From: Campylobacteraceae bacterium
GTDB lineage: Bacteria > Campylobacterota > Campylobacteria > Campylobacterales > Sulfurovaceae
Direction of reading: 5' to 3'
DNA: 60,089 nt
Assembly (NCBI GenBank): GCA_027056485.1
Contig: JALUKQ010000109.1
Location: 1 to 60,089 of the forward strand
The notes beneath the pieces were generated by a model, which worked only from the letters and a program-made list of their open reading frames with translations, searched no databases and was not told the origin of the DNA. Position 1 is the stretch's first letter. Each line of letters starts with the position of its first letter. Both the position numbers and the translations under genes were made by a program. Shown one piece after another: positions 45,020 to 53,715 of the stretch.

Positions 45020-45553
45020 GTGGGTAAACAGTATAAAGAGTTGAAAGAGAAAGATATAGAATTTATAAAAGAACAAAAGCTCTTCTATCTTGCTAGTTCA
45101 TCAGGAGATGAAGTAAATCTTTCTCCTAAAGGTTATGATAGTATTCGAGTCCTAGATAGTGCTACTATTATTTTTATGAGTTATGCAGGTAGTGGAAACC
45201 GAACCTATACCGATGCTGTTAATGGTGGTGAATTTACACTACTCTTTAATGCTTTTGAAGGTAAACCAAAAATTCTTAGAATATTTGCATATGCAGAGGC
45301 GATAGAGCCTGATGAGGAGTTGTTTGAGGAGTATTGCGAACTGTTTGGAGAGAAAGCCAGTTTGGTTCGTAATTTCTTTACATTTAGTATCTATGCTGTT
45401 GAGTCTAGTTGTGGTGAGTCTATACCTTATATGGAGTATAAAGGAGAGAGAAGTTCACTTAAAGAGTGGATGGTTAAAATGGATGATACCGAAAAGTTAG
45501 AAGCGTATAAAGAGAAGCACTTTACTCCACCCGATTTAAGTCGAGTAAAGTAG
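45020..45553 (+). CDS. Pyridoxamine 5'-phosphate oxidase-like flavoprotein (second copy)
   Basis: 177 residues, split-barrel family but of a different subgroup: FIKEQKLFYLASSSGDEVNLSPKGYDSI, SGNRTYTDAVNGGEFTLLF and GKPKILRIFAYAEA. The NLSPKG and GNRT elements mark the PPOX-domain oxidoreductases that may bind FMN or F420-like cofactors. The start is GTG 45020 with AAGGAGATA. It is the third gene of the MocR-linked cluster, 41 bp after the acetyltransferase. Not a PdxH. Confidence 0.8.
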   Translation: MGKQYKELKEKDIEFIKEQKLFYLASSSGDEVNLSPKGYDSIRVLDSATIIFMSYAGSGNRTYTDAVNGGEFTLLFNAFEGKPKILRIFAYAEAIEPDEELFEEYCELFGEKASLVRNFFTFSIYAVESSCGESIPYMEYKGERSSLKEWMVKMDDTEKLEAYKEKHFTPPDLSRVK

Positions 45554-45561
45554 TAATGTTT

Positions 45562-45590
45562 ATAGTAACTGATTAAATGTCAGTTACTAT
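45562..45590. terminator. Bidirectional terminator between the PPOX and protease genes
   Basis: ATAGTAACTGA (45562-45572) and TCAGTTACTAT (45580-45590) form a perfect 11-bp stem with a 7-nt loop. To the right CTCTTTTTTTTAG provides a T-tract for rightward transcription. The protease stop codon is inside the right arm. Confidence 0.8.
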
Positions 45591-46327
45591 TTACTCTTTT
45601 TTTTAGATTTTGTTTTTTTCTCTTCTATAAGTTCTTTTTTTAGCTCTCTCTTTTCACGTTTCTTTTTTTTCAAATCTTTTAAGTACTGTTTTGCTGTTAA
45701 CTCTTCACCTGCAACAATAACATGTGTAGCGATTTCACGTTTACAGAGTTCTTTCGCATCCATCCAGTAGTCTTGACCTATAATCATTTTTTTAAATTCA
45801 AATTCAGTTAAAAAGCCTTTATTAACTATAAGATCATAGAAAAATCTTTCTAGTTTTTTAGAAGTATGATCTACATGACTTTTAACTTCTCCACCTTTAC
45901 CATGAGAGCCATGAGAATAGGTATGGAACATTAGGTCAGAGTAGGGGTAAACCACACGCTTATCTGCCATACAAAAAAGCAATGCACCCATGCTGTATCC
46001 ACGGTTGTCTAGGTAAGCAATAGTTCTACCTGTAAATTTCTCTTGAATAATGTTGAAAAATTGCATACCTTCATGAACAAAACCACCACCAGAGTTAATC
46101 ATAAACTCTAAATAGTCATTCTCTTTTGCTTCTCTAAGTTCGTTGAAGACAGAGTGTAGACCTTTTTTTAGTTCAAAAAATCTACCAATATATACTCTAT
46201 AACGTTTATGTTTAGGAGTCACTTCATAGAGGTTTTTCTCTTTATTTACTACGCGTTTATGTTCAGGTATAAGCTCTGAATAGAGTGTATGTTGTTCACT
46301 ACTTAACTCTTTTTTTGCACCAGTCAT
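45587..46327 (-). CDS. ClpP-like serine protease
   Basis: 246 residues. The crotonase-like ClpP fold is shown by YLEFMINSGGGFVHEGMQFF and RGYSMGALLFCMAD, with nucleophile S112, and by SDLMFHTYSHG with H135 where the catalytic His sits. The third residue is probably the Asp in DYWMDAKEL. Unlike housekeeping ClpP it has an N-terminal extension and a very basic Lys-rich tail (about 215-246). No ClpA/X-type ATPase is nearby. AGGGAGCAATA precedes the ATG. Phage head proteases share this fold, but no phage genes are present. Confidence 0.78.
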   Translation of the reverse strand: MTGAKKELSSEQHTLYSELIPEHKRVVNKEKNLYEVTPKHKRYRVYIGRFFELKKGLHSVFNELREAKENDYLEFMINSGGGFVHEGMQFFNIIQEKFTGRTIAYLDNRGYSMGALLFCMADKRVVYPYSDLMFHTYSHGSHGKGGEVKSHVDHTSKKLERFFYDLIVNKGFLTEFEFKKMIIGQDYWMDAKELCKREIATHVIVAGEELTAKQYLKDLKKKKREKRELKKELIEEKKTKSKKKSK

Positions 46328-46360
46328 TATTGCTCCCTATTTTATTTAATACGTTACTAC

Positions 46361-46429
46361 TAACTTAAGATTACTATTATAGCGTAGATTTGTGTAGATA
46401 GTATATAGTAGGTAATAATACTTAAGTTA
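46361..46429. repeat. Inverted repeat in the greA leader
   Basis: TAACTTAAG (46361-46369) and CTTAAGTTA (46421-46429) are exact inverses around a 51-bp core. The right arm is followed by ATTTTTTAG. This may be a terminator, or a small palindromic element lying between divergent promoters. Confidence 0.4.
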
Positions 46430-46461
46430 ATTTTTTAGTAAACAGTAAACATGAAGTATGG

Positions 46462-46467
46462 TATAAT
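46462..46467 (+). promoter_or_regulatory. Probable -10 box of greA
   Basis: TATAAT preceded by ATGG (extended -10 like), 30 bp before the GTG start. The -35 region is weak, as is normal for this phylum. Confidence 0.5.
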
Positions 46468-46497
46468 AGAATTTCATATTTAAATAAGGGAAATACC

Positions 46498-46983
46498 GTG
46501 CAAAAAGAACCAATGTTAAAAGTAACATACGATAAATTATCAACAGAGCTAGAATATCTTAAAACTGTAGAGAGAGGTGCTATAGCAAAAGTAATTGATA
46601 CAGCTAGAGAGTTAGGGGACTTAAAAGAGAATGCTGAGTATCATGCTGCTAAAGATAAACAGGGGCTAATGGAAGCTCGTATTTTAGATTTGACTGATTT
46701 GGTAGGAAGAGCTCAGGTTATTGACCCTGAAAAACTGACTCATGAGCGTGTAAGTTTTGGTTCTACGGTTGAGCTTGTAGACCAAGAAGATGACTCAGAA
46801 GTGACTTACACTTTGGTTGGTTCTCAAGAGTCAAATCCTGATAAAGGTTTTATCTCTATTGGTTCTCCTATGGCAAGGGCATTGTTAGGAAAAGAAGAGG
46901 GTGATGAGGTAGAGATCTCACTTCCTTCTGGGAAAAAAGCATTTGATGTTGAGTCTGTTTCATATATCGAGATAGAACTGTAG
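46498..46983 (+). CDS. greA: Transcription elongation factor GreA
   Basis: 161 residues. The N-terminal antiparallel coiled coil has the acidic tip motif GDLKENAEYHAAKD, which enters the RNA polymerase secondary channel to stimulate transcript cleavage. The C-terminal FKBP-like domain (SFGSTVELVDQEDDSEVTYT, IGSPMARALLGKEEGDEVEI) follows. It starts at GTG 46498 with AAGGGAAATACC upstream. The TAG stop is part of a GTAG-led hairpin, so this gene end and the repeat are fused. Confidence 0.96.
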   Translation: MQKEPMLKVTYDKLSTELEYLKTVERGAIAKVIDTARELGDLKENAEYHAAKDKQGLMEARILDLTDLVGRAQVIDPEKLTHERVSFGSTVELVDQEDDSEVTYTLVGSQESNPDKGFISIGSPMARALLGKEEGDEVEISLPSGKKAFDVESVSYIEIEL

Positions 46984-46999
46984 GGTCGATTTATCGACC
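46980..46999. repeat. GTAG-led hairpin (REP-like) at the greA stop
   Basis: GTAG (46980-46983) leads into GGTCGAT-TT-ATCGACC, a perfect 7-bp stem. TAG is the greA stop codon. It has the same layout as the element after argC at 48035. Confidence 0.75.
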
Positions 47000-47030
47000 T
47001 ATAATTAATTTAAATTATAAAAGAGAAAAA

Positions 47031-48038
47031 ATGATAAATGTAGGTATAGTTGGAGCTAGTGGTTATACGGGTCTTGAGCTGGTAAAGATGTTGTTAACTC
47101 ATCCAGAGTTTGTATTGAAATATTTGGCAACAACTACGGGTGATACTGTGATAGAAGCTTTGCATCCATCACTTCAAGATGTTATTACTTATCCTGTAGA
47201 AAAAGCTTCTGCAGAAGCTGTTGTAGAACATTGTGAACTAGTTTTTTTGGCTCTACCTCATAAAGCATCTATGGGTTTTGCAAAAGATTTAATCGAGAAA
47301 GGTGTTAAAGTTGTTGACCTCTCTGCTGACTATCGTTTAGAGTTAGATACTTATGAAAAAAACTATTGTGCACATGAAGACAAAGAGCATTTAGATGAGT
47401 CAGTTTATGCTCTTATAGAGTATTATCGTGAAGATTTAAAAAAGGCTAGATTGGCTGCAGGTCCGGGGTGTTACCCAACAGCTACACTCCTTGGTATATT
47501 ACCTTTTATTCCTTACCTTGATACAACGGCTCCTCTTTTTGTAGATGCAAAGTCAGGTGTTAGTGGAGCTGGAAAGAAGCTTTCCGAAACTTCCCATTTC
47601 GTTAATATAAATGACAATATATTTGCATATAACCCTTTAAAACATCGCCATGGTCCAGAGATAGCAGAGAAGATAGAAAAAGTACATGGAGCCAAGATGA
47701 ATGTAAACTTTGTTCCACATCTTATACCTGCTACACGTGGTGAATTGGTTTCTGTTTATGCAACTCTTAAAGAAGATATTGACCCTATTGAAGTACTTAA
47801 AAAGCATTATGAGAATGATATGTTTATACGTATTCGTGAGAATCCCGTTAATATTAAGAGTACAGCTGGAACACATTTTTGTGATATTTTTGCTGCTAAA
47901 AATGGAAATGCTCTGTTTGTAAGTTCTGCTATAGATAATCTTTTACGTGGAGCGTCATCACAAGCTTTAGTAGCTGCTAACTTAATGTGTGGATTACCTG
48001 AAGGAATGGGAATTCCTACAGTAGCTTATGTTCCGTAG
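47031..48038 (+). CDS. argC: N-acetyl-gamma-glutamyl-phosphate reductase
   Basis: Third step of arginine synthesis, NADPH-dependent. 335 residues. The N-terminal Rossmann domain has VGIVGASGYTGLELVKML. The catalytic Cys147 is in AGPGCYPTATLL. SGVSGAGKKLSE and the C-terminal AIDNLLRGASSQA motif follow. It lies apart from argB (16761) and shares no operon with it. The stop TAG belongs to another GTAG-led hairpin. Confidence 0.96.
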   Translation: MINVGIVGASGYTGLELVKMLLTHPEFVLKYLATTTGDTVIEALHPSLQDVITYPVEKASAEAVVEHCELVFLALPHKASMGFAKDLIEKGVKVVDLSADYRLELDTYEKNYCAHEDKEHLDESVYALIEYYREDLKKARLAAGPGCYPTATLLGILPFIPYLDTTAPLFVDAKSGVSGAGKKLSETSHFVNINDNIFAYNPLKHRHGPEIAEKIEKVHGAKMNVNFVPHLIPATRGELVSVYATLKEDIDPIEVLKKHYENDMFIRIRENPVNIKSTAGTHFCDIFAAKNGNALFVSSAIDNLLRGASSQALVAANLMCGLPEGMGIPTVAYVP

Positions 48039-48055
48039 GGTCGGTATCACCGACC
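48035..48055. repeat. GTAG-led hairpin (REP-like) at the argC stop
   Basis: GTAG (48035-48038) leads into GGTCGG-TATCA-CCGACC, a perfect 6-bp stem. TAG is the argC stop. It lies between convergent argC and the FIST-kinase gene, whose stop is 10 bp beyond. Confidence 0.75.
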
Positions 48056-48064
48056 ATTATATAT

Positions 48065-50131
48065 TTATTTTTTTGATGCATCTGCATCAGGAAGTTTGAT
48101 AATAAAAGTAGTTTTGTTATTCATAATACTAACTGCCTCAAGAGTTCCATCTACTTTTTCAATGAGGTTTTTACTCATATAGAGACCAAGACCTGTTCCT
48201 TTACTTTTATGTTTTGTGGTAAAGTAAGGTTCAAAAATATTTTTTAAAATTGGTTTAGGGATACCACCTGCATTATCTCTTACAGCAATTATTAGCTCAT
48301 CTTTTTCATGATAAACTCTAACATATATAAGACCATCTACTATTTTTCTATCTTCAAAAGCATCACGAGCATTGTTGATAAGGTTCATGATAACATGTTT
48401 AAAGTCATTTTCATAACCTTTGTATTTAATGTCTTCTGGACAATCTAATTCTATTTTTATATTTGATCTAACCAGTGTCTCTTTAATAAGTAAAATAGTT
48501 GACTCTATAGTCTTTCGTATGTTAAATGTTTGTGCCATGTCGGAGTGGTCTACAAAACATCTAAAGTCTTCAATGGTCTCAGAGAGGAACTGCACAGAGT
48601 TGTTTACTTTTTTTGCTAACTCTTCTAGGTCAATCTCATCAGATCTTCCCATTTTTGCTTTTATGAGTGTGTCATTCATTATCCATGATACGGTGTTGAG
48701 TGGTTGTCTCCACTGGTGAGCAATGTTCTCAAGAATCTCTCCCATAGAAGCGAGACGTGACTGCTGATTCATAATGGCATTTTGTCTTTTTTCTTTACGT
48801 ACAGCATTATCAATTTTTACTTGAAGTTCTTGGTTTAGTGTTTCAAGCTGTTTGGTTCTTTGGTTAACCATGTTCTCTAGGTTTTCTGTTAATATATTGA
48901 GCTCACTTGCTGTTTTATGCATAATAGAGTAGAGGTTTTTATTTGCAATTTCAAAAGGTGTAATATTTTTACTTTTACTCTCTTTGAGTGGAATATAAGA
49001 ACTACTTGATTCTGAGATAGCAGCCATCACAAAAGTATGGTTATGATAGGTATTTGGTTGGTTTTCAGCATTAAAGTACTCTTGTGCTGTACTGTATCCA
49101 AAAATATTGTTGGCATCTTCTATATTGGAAATATAGTGAATAATTGGAATCCTAAAACCATATTCATAAGATATACAAGAGCCTATCCAGAGTGCTTGTG
49201 CTGGTGTCTCTTTAAGAAAGTCATGAATCTCTTGGGTTCTGTTCATCATGGCATTATAGTTACCGATTGAAAGTTGAACCACGTCTCCCTCTTCAAATCC
49301 TTGTATTGCTTTTAAACTTTGATTTTTATAGTCAATTTCTAAAATATGAACAGTATGGGAGAGGTTGTTTTTTGTAAGATATAAAGGAACTTGTAAAAGC
49401 ACTGAAGGATCTTTTTCTATGCTTGGAAAATATTTTGTATAGATATCAAGAGCTGGGTTTTGGTCAATAGTCAAAATAGAACACTCATCAACTTTTGTAA
49501 TTTTTTTCTTTTTTGAGATAGGTTTCCAGTCAAATGCTTGAAAAAGCTCAATACTTAAATTTGGACCATGCATAAAAATCAGTACAATAGCTTTTTTATA
49601 AATATTGCCATTATGAAATATAAAAGCATCTTCAGAGTTTGGATTTTTATTGGTGGCACCACCACCAAAAATTTTAAGATGACCAAAAGTGTTACCTAGG
49701 CTATTAATATAGCTGGATGTGCTAGATTCATTATAACTTGAAAGAACTTGAAGAGCTTGTGTATCAGGCTGAAGATACTCTTCTATCAGTGGAATATCTG
49801 GCTCTTGAGTCTTACCTTTTGTATAGTTTTTATCTAAGTCTAAAACTAATGTAGAAATTCTACTGGTTTTAAATTCTATTATGGAGATAATTGGCTGAGG
49901 ATTGATATCGGTAATAGTATGATTGACAAATGATGTAAAACTTTGCATCCCTACAACGGTAGCAGATGGAAAAATAATTTTAACTCTTCCCAATAAATTT
50001 TTTAATTTCTCTTTATCATCATTAGGGTAATTTATCTCGATTAATAGTTTATCACTGTTATAGAGTTTATGTTCTTTAATCCATGCCAATAGCTTTTCAT
50101 CATGGTAGTAGTAGTGTACAAGTTGTCGCAT
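48065..50131 (-). CDS. FIST-domain sensor histidine kinase (soluble)
   Basis: 688 residues. An N-terminal FIST domain (about 20-210; IFGGGATNKNPNSEDAFIFH is typical) and FIST_C (about 215-365) come first. A coiled coil (about 400-455) follows, then a histidine kinase core with the phosphoacceptor in MGEILENIAHQWRQPLN (H472). The ATPase motifs are NLINNARDAF, DNAGGIP and GTGLGLYM. No transmembrane segment is seen, so it is probably cytoplasmic. FIST domains are proposed to bind small ligands such as amino acids. There is no receiver domain and no adjacent response regulator, so the partner must be elsewhere. Confidence 0.9.
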   Translation of the reverse strand: MRQLVHYYYHDEKLLAWIKEHKLYNSDKLLIEINYPNDDKEKLKNLLGRVKIIFPSATVVGMQSFTSFVNHTITDINPQPIISIIEFKTSRISTLVLDLDKNYTKGKTQEPDIPLIEEYLQPDTQALQVLSSYNESSTSSYINSLGNTFGHLKIFGGGATNKNPNSEDAFIFHNGNIYKKAIVLIFMHGPNLSIELFQAFDWKPISKKKKITKVDECSILTIDQNPALDIYTKYFPSIEKDPSVLLQVPLYLTKNNLSHTVHILEIDYKNQSLKAIQGFEEGDVVQLSIGNYNAMMNRTQEIHDFLKETPAQALWIGSCISYEYGFRIPIIHYISNIEDANNIFGYSTAQEYFNAENQPNTYHNHTFVMAAISESSSSYIPLKESKSKNITPFEIANKNLYSIMHKTASELNILTENLENMVNQRTKQLETLNQELQVKIDNAVRKEKRQNAIMNQQSRLASMGEILENIAHQWRQPLNTVSWIMNDTLIKAKMGRSDEIDLEELAKKVNNSVQFLSETIEDFRCFVDHSDMAQTFNIRKTIESTILLIKETLVRSNIKIELDCPEDIKYKGYENDFKHVIMNLINNARDAFEDRKIVDGLIYVRVYHEKDELIIAVRDNAGGIPKPILKNIFEPYFTTKHKSKGTGLGLYMSKNLIEKVDGTLEAVSIMNNKTTFIIKLPDADASKK

Positions 50132-50150
50132 TATTATCTCTCCCCTTTTT

Positions 50151-50843
50151 TTATTTAAATATTTTAGAACCTATGCGTACTAGGTTTGAGCCAGATTTTA
50201 TAGCCAATTCATAGTCATTACTCATTCCCATAGAACAGATAGTGGCACCATCTTTTTCTAGTTTTTGATAAATATTGTGTGTAAGTTCAAAACTTTTTTG
50301 AATGGCTTTTTGATCTTCTACATGCGCTCCAATACTCATAACACCTTTTAGTTTTAGTTGAGGACAAGACTCTTTAATCTGCTGGTAAATATCAAAAGCT
50401 TCATCTGATGTCACACCTGATTTACTCTCTTCATTCGCAGAATTTATTTGAAGTAAACAGTTCATTCTTTGGTTTTTTTCAGCCAGACGTTTATTGAGTG
50501 CTTCTGCTAATTTTAAAGAGTCTAGTGATTGAAATAGTGTAGGGCGTAACTCTATTAGTTTATTAATTTTGTTACTTTGTAGGTTTCCCATCATATGCCA
50601 TTGTAGTGGCAACTCTTCAAGTGAATTAATACGCTTTTCTAATTGTTGAACTTGGTTTTCTCCGAAAGCACGTTGTCCCAGTTCGTAAAGTGTTTCTATA
50701 CTTTTTTCATCAGAGTATTTTCCAACTGCTACAAGCTGAACAATATGATGCTCAGATACAGATATTCTTGCTTGTTCTATATTCCATATAACTTTGTCTA
50801 AATTTTTTCTAAGTTCTTCTTTTCTAATTTGTTGTTTATTCAT
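50151..50843 (-). CDS. yggS: YggS/PLPBP-family pyridoxal phosphate homeostasis protein
   Basis: 230 residues, alanine racemase-like barrel without the second domain. The PLP lysine is K42 in LVAVGKYSD, replacing the usual LVAVSKxx. GENQVQQL, WHMMGNLQSNK and MSIGAHVED follow. MGMSNDYELAIKSGSNLVRIGSKIF ends the protein as in the family. It buffers intracellular PLP and has no known catalytic activity. It lies 4 bp downstream of rseP on the same strand. Confidence 0.93.
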   Translation of the reverse strand: MNKQQIRKEELRKNLDKVIWNIEQARISVSEHHIVQLVAVGKYSDEKSIETLYELGQRAFGENQVQQLEKRINSLEELPLQWHMMGNLQSNKINKLIELRPTLFQSLDSLKLAEALNKRLAEKNQRMNCLLQINSANEESKSGVTSDEAFDIYQQIKESCPQLKLKGVMSIGAHVEDQKAIQKSFELTHNIYQKLEKDGATICSMGMSNDYELAIKSGSNLVRIGSKIFK

Positions 50844-50847
50844 TTTA

Positions 50848-51903
50848 TTATCCTATTAGTCTATTAATATCATTATATAAGCCTAGTAACATTAGACTGA
50901 GTAGTATTCCCCACCCCATAAGTGTTAGTTTAAACATAACTTCTTGGCTTGGAGCCTTATTTGTAATCATCTCATAAAGGTTAAACATAATATGTCCACC
51001 ATCTAGTGCTGGAATGGGTAAAAGGTTTATAACGCCTAAGTTTACAGAGATAAGTGCAGTAAACGCAAGTAGGGCAATAATCCCCATATTTGATACTTTT
51101 ACTGTAGTATCTACAATTCCTACAACTCCACTTAAGTTGTCAGCAGGAATAAGTCCAGATATAAGTTTTTGTAGTCCTTTAACTATAATCATGGAAGCAG
51201 TTTTTGTCTGTTCATAAGCATATTCTAGACCATGATCTAACTCATATTGTACTATAGAAGTTGCATTAAAATCAGGGCTAATGCCTATGATACTTCTTTT
51301 TTCGATTTCACCAAATCTATTTTTAGCTTCTAAAAGTTTAGGCATAATGGTTAAATCTAGATATTTATTATCTCTTAAAACAGTTATTCTAAGAGGTGTT
51401 TGACCATTTTGAATTTTATCTGCCATATCATCCCAATAGATAATAGGTTCACCATTTATATTGATGATTTTATCACCCACTCTCATACCAGACTCATAAG
51501 CTGGATGACTTTGGTTAAGGTCTGAAACATTAGAGAGTAATTTGGGCATACCTATTTGAGAAATTGTTAGATAAAGTAAAAAAGCAAGAAGAAAGTTTGC
51601 CAAAGGTCCTGCTAGTGAAATAATAATACGTTGCCATGGACGTTTTACATTATAGCTGTCATCATCATAACTTGTAAATCTAGGATCTGAGTCATCTTGC
51701 CCCTTCATACGAATGTATCCACCCAGTGGAATCATAGAGAGACTCCACTGGGTATCTCCTATCTGCTTTGTAAGAAATCTTTTTCCAAAACCTATGCTAA
51801 AAACTTCAACACGTACACCAAAAAAACGTGCAGCAACAAAGTGTCCTAATTCATGAAAAAATATTAGAAAAGAGAAGATGATAAGTGCTGTAAATATCCC
51901 CAT
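50848..51903 (-). CDS. rseP: Site-2 intramembrane metalloprotease RseP
   Basis: 351 residues. Zinc motif HELGH (17-21) in the first transmembrane helix, one PDZ domain (about 110-190) and LPIPALDGGHIMFNLYEM carrying the third ligand region in a late helix. It cleaves membrane-embedded anti-sigma factors or signal-peptide remnants. One PDZ, unlike E. coli RseP with two. It is the first gene of a minus-strand group with yggS and the FIST kinase. Confidence 0.93.
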   Translation of the reverse strand: MGIFTALIIFSFLIFFHELGHFVAARFFGVRVEVFSIGFGKRFLTKQIGDTQWSLSMIPLGGYIRMKGQDDSDPRFTSYDDDSYNVKRPWQRIIISLAGPLANFLLAFLLYLTISQIGMPKLLSNVSDLNQSHPAYESGMRVGDKIININGEPIIYWDDMADKIQNGQTPLRITVLRDNKYLDLTIMPKLLEAKNRFGEIEKRSIIGISPDFNATSIVQYELDHGLEYAYEQTKTASMIIVKGLQKLISGLIPADNLSGVVGIVDTTVKVSNMGIIALLAFTALISVNLGVINLLPIPALDGGHIMFNLYEMITNKAPSQEVMFKLTLMGWGILLSLMLLGLYNDINRLIG

Positions 51904-52031
51904 ATATATCCTATTTAATTTTTTAAAGTATTATACCAAGCTTATATTAAATGGTACTTCTCAACTATTTTTTGAATTAATTATGTTAAAATGTAAAAGA
52001 ATGAATTATCAAAAAACAAGAAAGGAAAAAA

Positions 52032-53117
52032 ATGGGAAATGAAAATACGCAAACTAAAGATGCTACATTTTATGCTTCTTCAACAGACAAGGTAAGTGAA
52101 AACAGTGTTGAGGTAGAACCAATTACTGAGGAGCCTATGGTTGAAGTTGAAGAGAAAATAGAAGAGAAGGTTGAGAAAGTAAAAAAATCTTTAAGTAAAA
52201 ATGATGAGTCTAAAGCACTTATGAAAAGTGCTGAAATGCTTGTCTCTAAAGTAAATAAAGATGTAAAAGAGATAGAAGATGTTGTTGCAGAGCATGTTTC
52301 AGAATTTAAAGCAAAAAAACAAGTTTTAGCTGATAGTGCTTTGGTTGAAACAAAAAGGTTATTAAAAGAGGCAAACTATGAATATAGTAATGATGAAGAG
52401 TTAGAACCATTTGAACTCTCTTTAGGGTGTACAAAAGAGAAAATAGATATCAAAAATATTAGCTCTGGACATTTTTCAGGATTTATATTTGCCTTGATAG
52501 GAATGTTTGCTACTGTAGTAGCTTGGATGTTTTTTGCTGCTAAGAAAACAGGTACAGCTATAACTCCAGATAAATTACCAGAACAGAGTGCTTTAGATGC
52601 AATGTTTACATGGATAGGTGGAGGTATGACAGGTAGTACAGGAAATGCACTATTTGGTATGATAACTGTAGCACTTACAACACTATTTGTAGGATTTTTA
52701 ATTTATAAAATGCGTGTTGCCATGAAAGAGAATAAAAACTTTAAAGTTGCAAACAAAGCTTTTGAAAAATCTCATACTTATGTAGAAGAGCAAAAAGAGT
52801 CCATGACAGAAATGCAGCGTATTGATGCACATATCATAGAAGCTACTCCATTAATTGAGAGTTACATTATTGTTTTAAATGAGCAAAATGCTAAGTTAAA
52901 ACGAATATTACATGTTGAAGGTACTCTTGAAGATATGAGTGAGTATCATCCTAACTCTAAACACACTATGGATGAGACGGCAAATCTTATGAAAAGAGCA
53001 GAACGTTTTATCAATGCACCTGTTTCAAAAGATGGTAGATTTAATGAAGATTCTGTTAACGCTTATAGAGAAGCTAAAGCTTTATACTCAAGTTATATTA
53101 CACAAGCATATGCCTAA
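52032..53117 (+). CDS. Two-helix membrane protein with coiled coils, unknown
   Basis: 361 residues. A long acidic, coiled-coil N-terminus (about 25-150) precedes two transmembrane helices (FSGFIFALIGMFATVVAWMF; NALFGMITVALTTLFVGFLI) and a helical C-terminus (about 235-360). Between the helices is a short loop with Gly-rich WIGGGMTGSTG. The domains are not recognised. It is the only plus-strand gene between pgsA and rseP. AAGAAAGGAAAAAA gives a strong ribosome site. Confidence 0.65.
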   Translation: MGNENTQTKDATFYASSTDKVSENSVEVEPITEEPMVEVEEKIEEKVEKVKKSLSKNDESKALMKSAEMLVSKVNKDVKEIEDVVAEHVSEFKAKKQVLADSALVETKRLLKEANYEYSNDEELEPFELSLGCTKEKIDIKNISSGHFSGFIFALIGMFATVVAWMFFAAKKTGTAITPDKLPEQSALDAMFTWIGGGMTGSTGNALFGMITVALTTLFVGFLIYKMRVAMKENKNFKVANKAFEKSHTYVEEQKESMTEMQRIDAHIIEATPLIESYIIVLNEQNAKLKRILHVEGTLEDMSEYHPNSKHTMDETANLMKRAERFINAPVSKDGRFNEDSVNAYREAKALYSSYITQAYA

Positions 53118-53126
53118 TATAAAGAG

Positions 53127-53148
53127 TGTAGTTTAATTTAAAACTACA
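53127..53148. terminator. Hairpin between convergent genes at 53118-53150
   Basis: TGTAGTTT (53127-53134) and AAACTACA (53141-53148) form a perfect 8-bp stem with a 6-nt loop. It overlaps the pgsA stop region on the minus strand. Confidence 0.6.
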
Positions 53149-53701
53149 TCTTTACATTTTTAAAAAAGTCTCTTACATACTCATATCCAGAGTAGAGTGT
53201 AAGAGCAACGGCAATCCACAAAAGAATTTCTCCTCCATACCAACCCATTAGTAAAAAACCAATAGCAATCATTTGAATCACTGTTTTTACTTTTCCCATC
53301 CATGATGCTGCAATATCTATACCTTCTGCAACAGCTGAAACACGAAGTCCTGTAATGAATAGTTCACGAGTAATAATAAGAAAAACAGCCCAAGGAGAAG
53401 CAGTACCTATCATCATTAATCCTAAAAATCCTGCTAAGGTTAACATCTTGTCAGCTAGAGGGTCAAGTATTTTACCCATAGTAGTTATTTGGTCAAATGT
53501 ACGAGCAATGTAGCCATCAAAAAAGTCTGTAGCAGAAGCTAATACAAAAATAAAAGCAGCAGCATAGTTAAGCCATGAGGGGTGAATACCTTCAAAAATA
53601 GCTGCCTCTTGGTTGACCAAAAGTATGAACATAACAGGGGCTAAGAGTAGGCGAATAAAGGCTAGAATATTTGGGATATTTACGATTTTGTTGTTTTGCA
53701 T
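53144..53701 (-). CDS. pgsA: CDP-diacylglycerol-glycerol-3-phosphate 3-phosphatidyltransferase
   Basis: Makes phosphatidylglycerol phosphate at the inner membrane. 185 residues, several transmembrane helices. The CDP-alcohol phosphotransferase motif is complete: DGYIAR, then eight residues, G, three residues, D, three residues, D (TMGKILDPLADK). The gene follows fabL on the same strand, separated by an inverted REP-like pair. Competes with PE and other lipids for CDP-DAG. Confidence 0.94.
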   Translation of the reverse strand: MQNNKIVNIPNILAFIRLLLAPVMFILLVNQEAAIFEGIHPSWLNYAAAFIFVLASATDFFDGYIARTFDQITTMGKILDPLADKMLTLAGFLGLMMIGTASPWAVFLIITRELFITGLRVSAVAEGIDIAASWMGKVKTVIQMIAIGFLLMGWYGGEILLWIAVALTLYSGYEYVRDFFKNVKM

Positions 53702-53715
53702 GAGAGGTTTCCTCT

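Noticed and set aside
45587-46327. Prophage remnant
   Set aside because: The ClpP fold is shared with phage head proteases, but there are no capsid, portal, terminase or integrase genes around it.
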